Source: Notamacropus eugenii (taxonomy: Eukaryota; Chordata; Mammalia; Diprotodontia; Macropodidae). From it: a DNA stretch of 64,000 bases. A program made the translations under genes and the position numbers. Positions 63,465 to 64,000 of the stretch are shown here, piece by piece. Below the pieces are notes generated by a model. That model made no database searches. It had not been told where the DNA came from and saw only the letters and a list, made by a program, of their open reading frames with translations. Position 1 is the first letter of the stretch. Every line of letters begins with the position of its first letter. Location of the stretch: positions 280,863,206 through 280,927,205 of the forward strand of contig NC_092872.1 of NCBI RefSeq assembly GCF_028372415.1, in the 5' to 3' direction.

Positions 63465-63729
63465 GCCAGGTCAGGTGGGACAGTGCCCAGTAGGATCTTT
63501 TTTAGAGGGGAGGCTGAGACCGCTGGATCCTGTGAGTTCAGGAGTCCTGTGCTCCAGCGCTAAACTGGTTAGGGGTCTATATGACGTCCAGCATGACTAT
63601 GGCAAGCCCTTGGGAATAGAGGGCATAAGGCTGCCTGTGGAGGGTGGGAAAATGAAAAAAAGCTTTTGTGTTGATCAGCAGTGGCCACTTCTCTCCATTC
63701 TGGGTGAGACAGGAAGACTCAGTCTCCTT
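63465..63729 (+). pseudogene. 7SL RNA (SRP RNA) pseudogene, near full length
   Basis: Colinear with mammalian 7SL RNA through both the Alu and S domains: GCCAGGTCAGGTGGGACAGT (for gccgggcgcggtggcgcgtg), GGGAGGCTGAGACCGCTGGA, GTGAGTTCAGGAGTCCTGTG, the S-domain parts GGCATAAGGCTGCCTGTGGA (for accaccaggttgcctaagga) and GTGTTGATCAGCAGTGG (for gtgctgatcagtagtggg), and the closing Alu part CCACTTCTCTCCATTCTGGG with GACTCAGTCTC. It has several indels and roughly 30% change by eye. No upstream Pol III element or clear poly(A) tail or target duplication was found. Not an Alu: Alu lacks the S domain. Confidence 0.82.
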
Positions 63730-63774
63730 AGGCAAATTGAGGAATCCAGGAAGATCACTGGTCTCATGAAGGCA

Positions 63775-63890
63775 GGGAATCTAGTGATCTACAAGCATTT
63801 ATTAAGGTTCTACAACATGTGAGATACACTGTAGCTCTAGGCATCCAGACACAAAGAATCCCTGCTCACAAGGAGTGGACAAAACACATG
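63775..63890 (-). mobile_element. L2 LINE 3' end, antisense
   Basis: ACAAGCATTTATTAAGGTTC, GTAGCTCTAGGCATCCAGAC and CCCTGCTCACAAGGAGTGG. Confidence 0.72.
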
Positions 63891-63919
63891 CTCATCATTC
63901 TGGAGCTCATTCCTTGTTA

Positions 63920-64000
63920 CAGGGCAGCCAGGGAGTGCTGTGGTGCATAGAGTGCTGGCTCTGGAGTCAGGAAGATTCATCTTTCTGGGCTCAAATCTGG
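63920..64000 (+). mobile_element. tRNA-derived marsupial SINE, cut by window end
   Basis: CAGGGCAGCCAGGGAGTGCT, GGTGCATAGAGTGCTGGCTC, TGGAGTCAGGAAGATTCATC and GGGCTCAAATCTGG: the tRNA-related head of the same family as 59649-59910. Both share the unusual AGGAnGATTCATCTTTCTG string, so they may be one subfamily. Confidence 0.85.

Noticed and set aside
63465-63729. Alu element
   Set aside because: The sequence keeps 7SL S-domain segments that Alu lacks, has no dimer structure, and Alu is primate-specific.
61119-64000. Terminal LHPP exon inside the window
   Set aside because: Searched by eye for the expected C-terminal coding sequence after an AG acceptor in the right phase; none found, consistent with a long last intron.
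1-64000. Endogenous retrovirus or other virus-derived element
   Set aside because: No paired LTRs, primer-binding-site pattern or retroviral protein motifs were recognised; the reverse-transcriptase traces belong to L1, L2, L3/CR1 and RTE LINEs.
1-64000. CRISPR array or bacterial-type operon
   Set aside because: The window is intron-bearing vertebrate DNA; the tandem repeats lack unique spacers between identical repeats.

Overview
This is one gene in a metatherian (marsupial) nuclear genome. Six exons on the + strand, all with GT-AG introns and an unbroken reading frame, encode residues 1-243 of LHPP, the phospholysine/phosphohistidine inorganic pyrophosphate phosphatase of the HAD superfamily. 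The last coding exon (about 27-31 residues by comparison with the 270-residue human protein) is not in the window. The marsupial assignment rests on the repeats: a ~250-bp tRNA-derived SINE of the SINE1_Mdo/WSINE1 kind, a BovB-like RTE LINE, L1 copies with a marsupial-type 3' end, and very dense MIR/CORE-SINE, L2 and L3/CR1 fragments. The species cannot be fixed from sequence alone. All family names come from remembered consensus sequences, not from a search.

Layout. 1-10430 is intergenic: the 5' end of an L1, then one old L2 LINE spread over about 2870-9105 because several younger elements landed in it (a tRNA SINE, two L1s, and an RTE LINE that itself took in a hAT miniature element). 10430-11410 is a CpG island holding a TATA-less promoter with two copies of the ACTACA-N2-TCCCAG promoter motif and LHPP exon 1. 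Intron 1 (11101-33937, 22.8 kb) carries dozens of SINE/L2 fossils, L1 3' pieces, an L3/CR1, simple repeats and several non-repetitive AT-rich blocks that look like conserved non-coding DNA. Exon 2 (33938-34125), exon 3 (39008-39161), exon 4 (48931-48994), exon 5 (50308-50400) and exon 6 (61027-61118) follow. The window ends in intron 6, next to a decayed near full-length 7SL RNA pseudogene.

Only LHPP looks functional. No second protein gene, functional tRNA gene, CRISPR array or endogenous retrovirus was recognised. Long open frames elsewhere are accidents of low-complexity tracts (for example the pyrimidine tract at 53241-53757), remnants of LINE reverse transcriptase, or the opposite strand of the CpG island. 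No new biological system is claimed. The items most worth checking are the nested-element stack, the 7SL pseudogene, a 27-bp tandem array grown inside an L2, the duplicated promoter motif, and the candidate conserved non-coding blocks.
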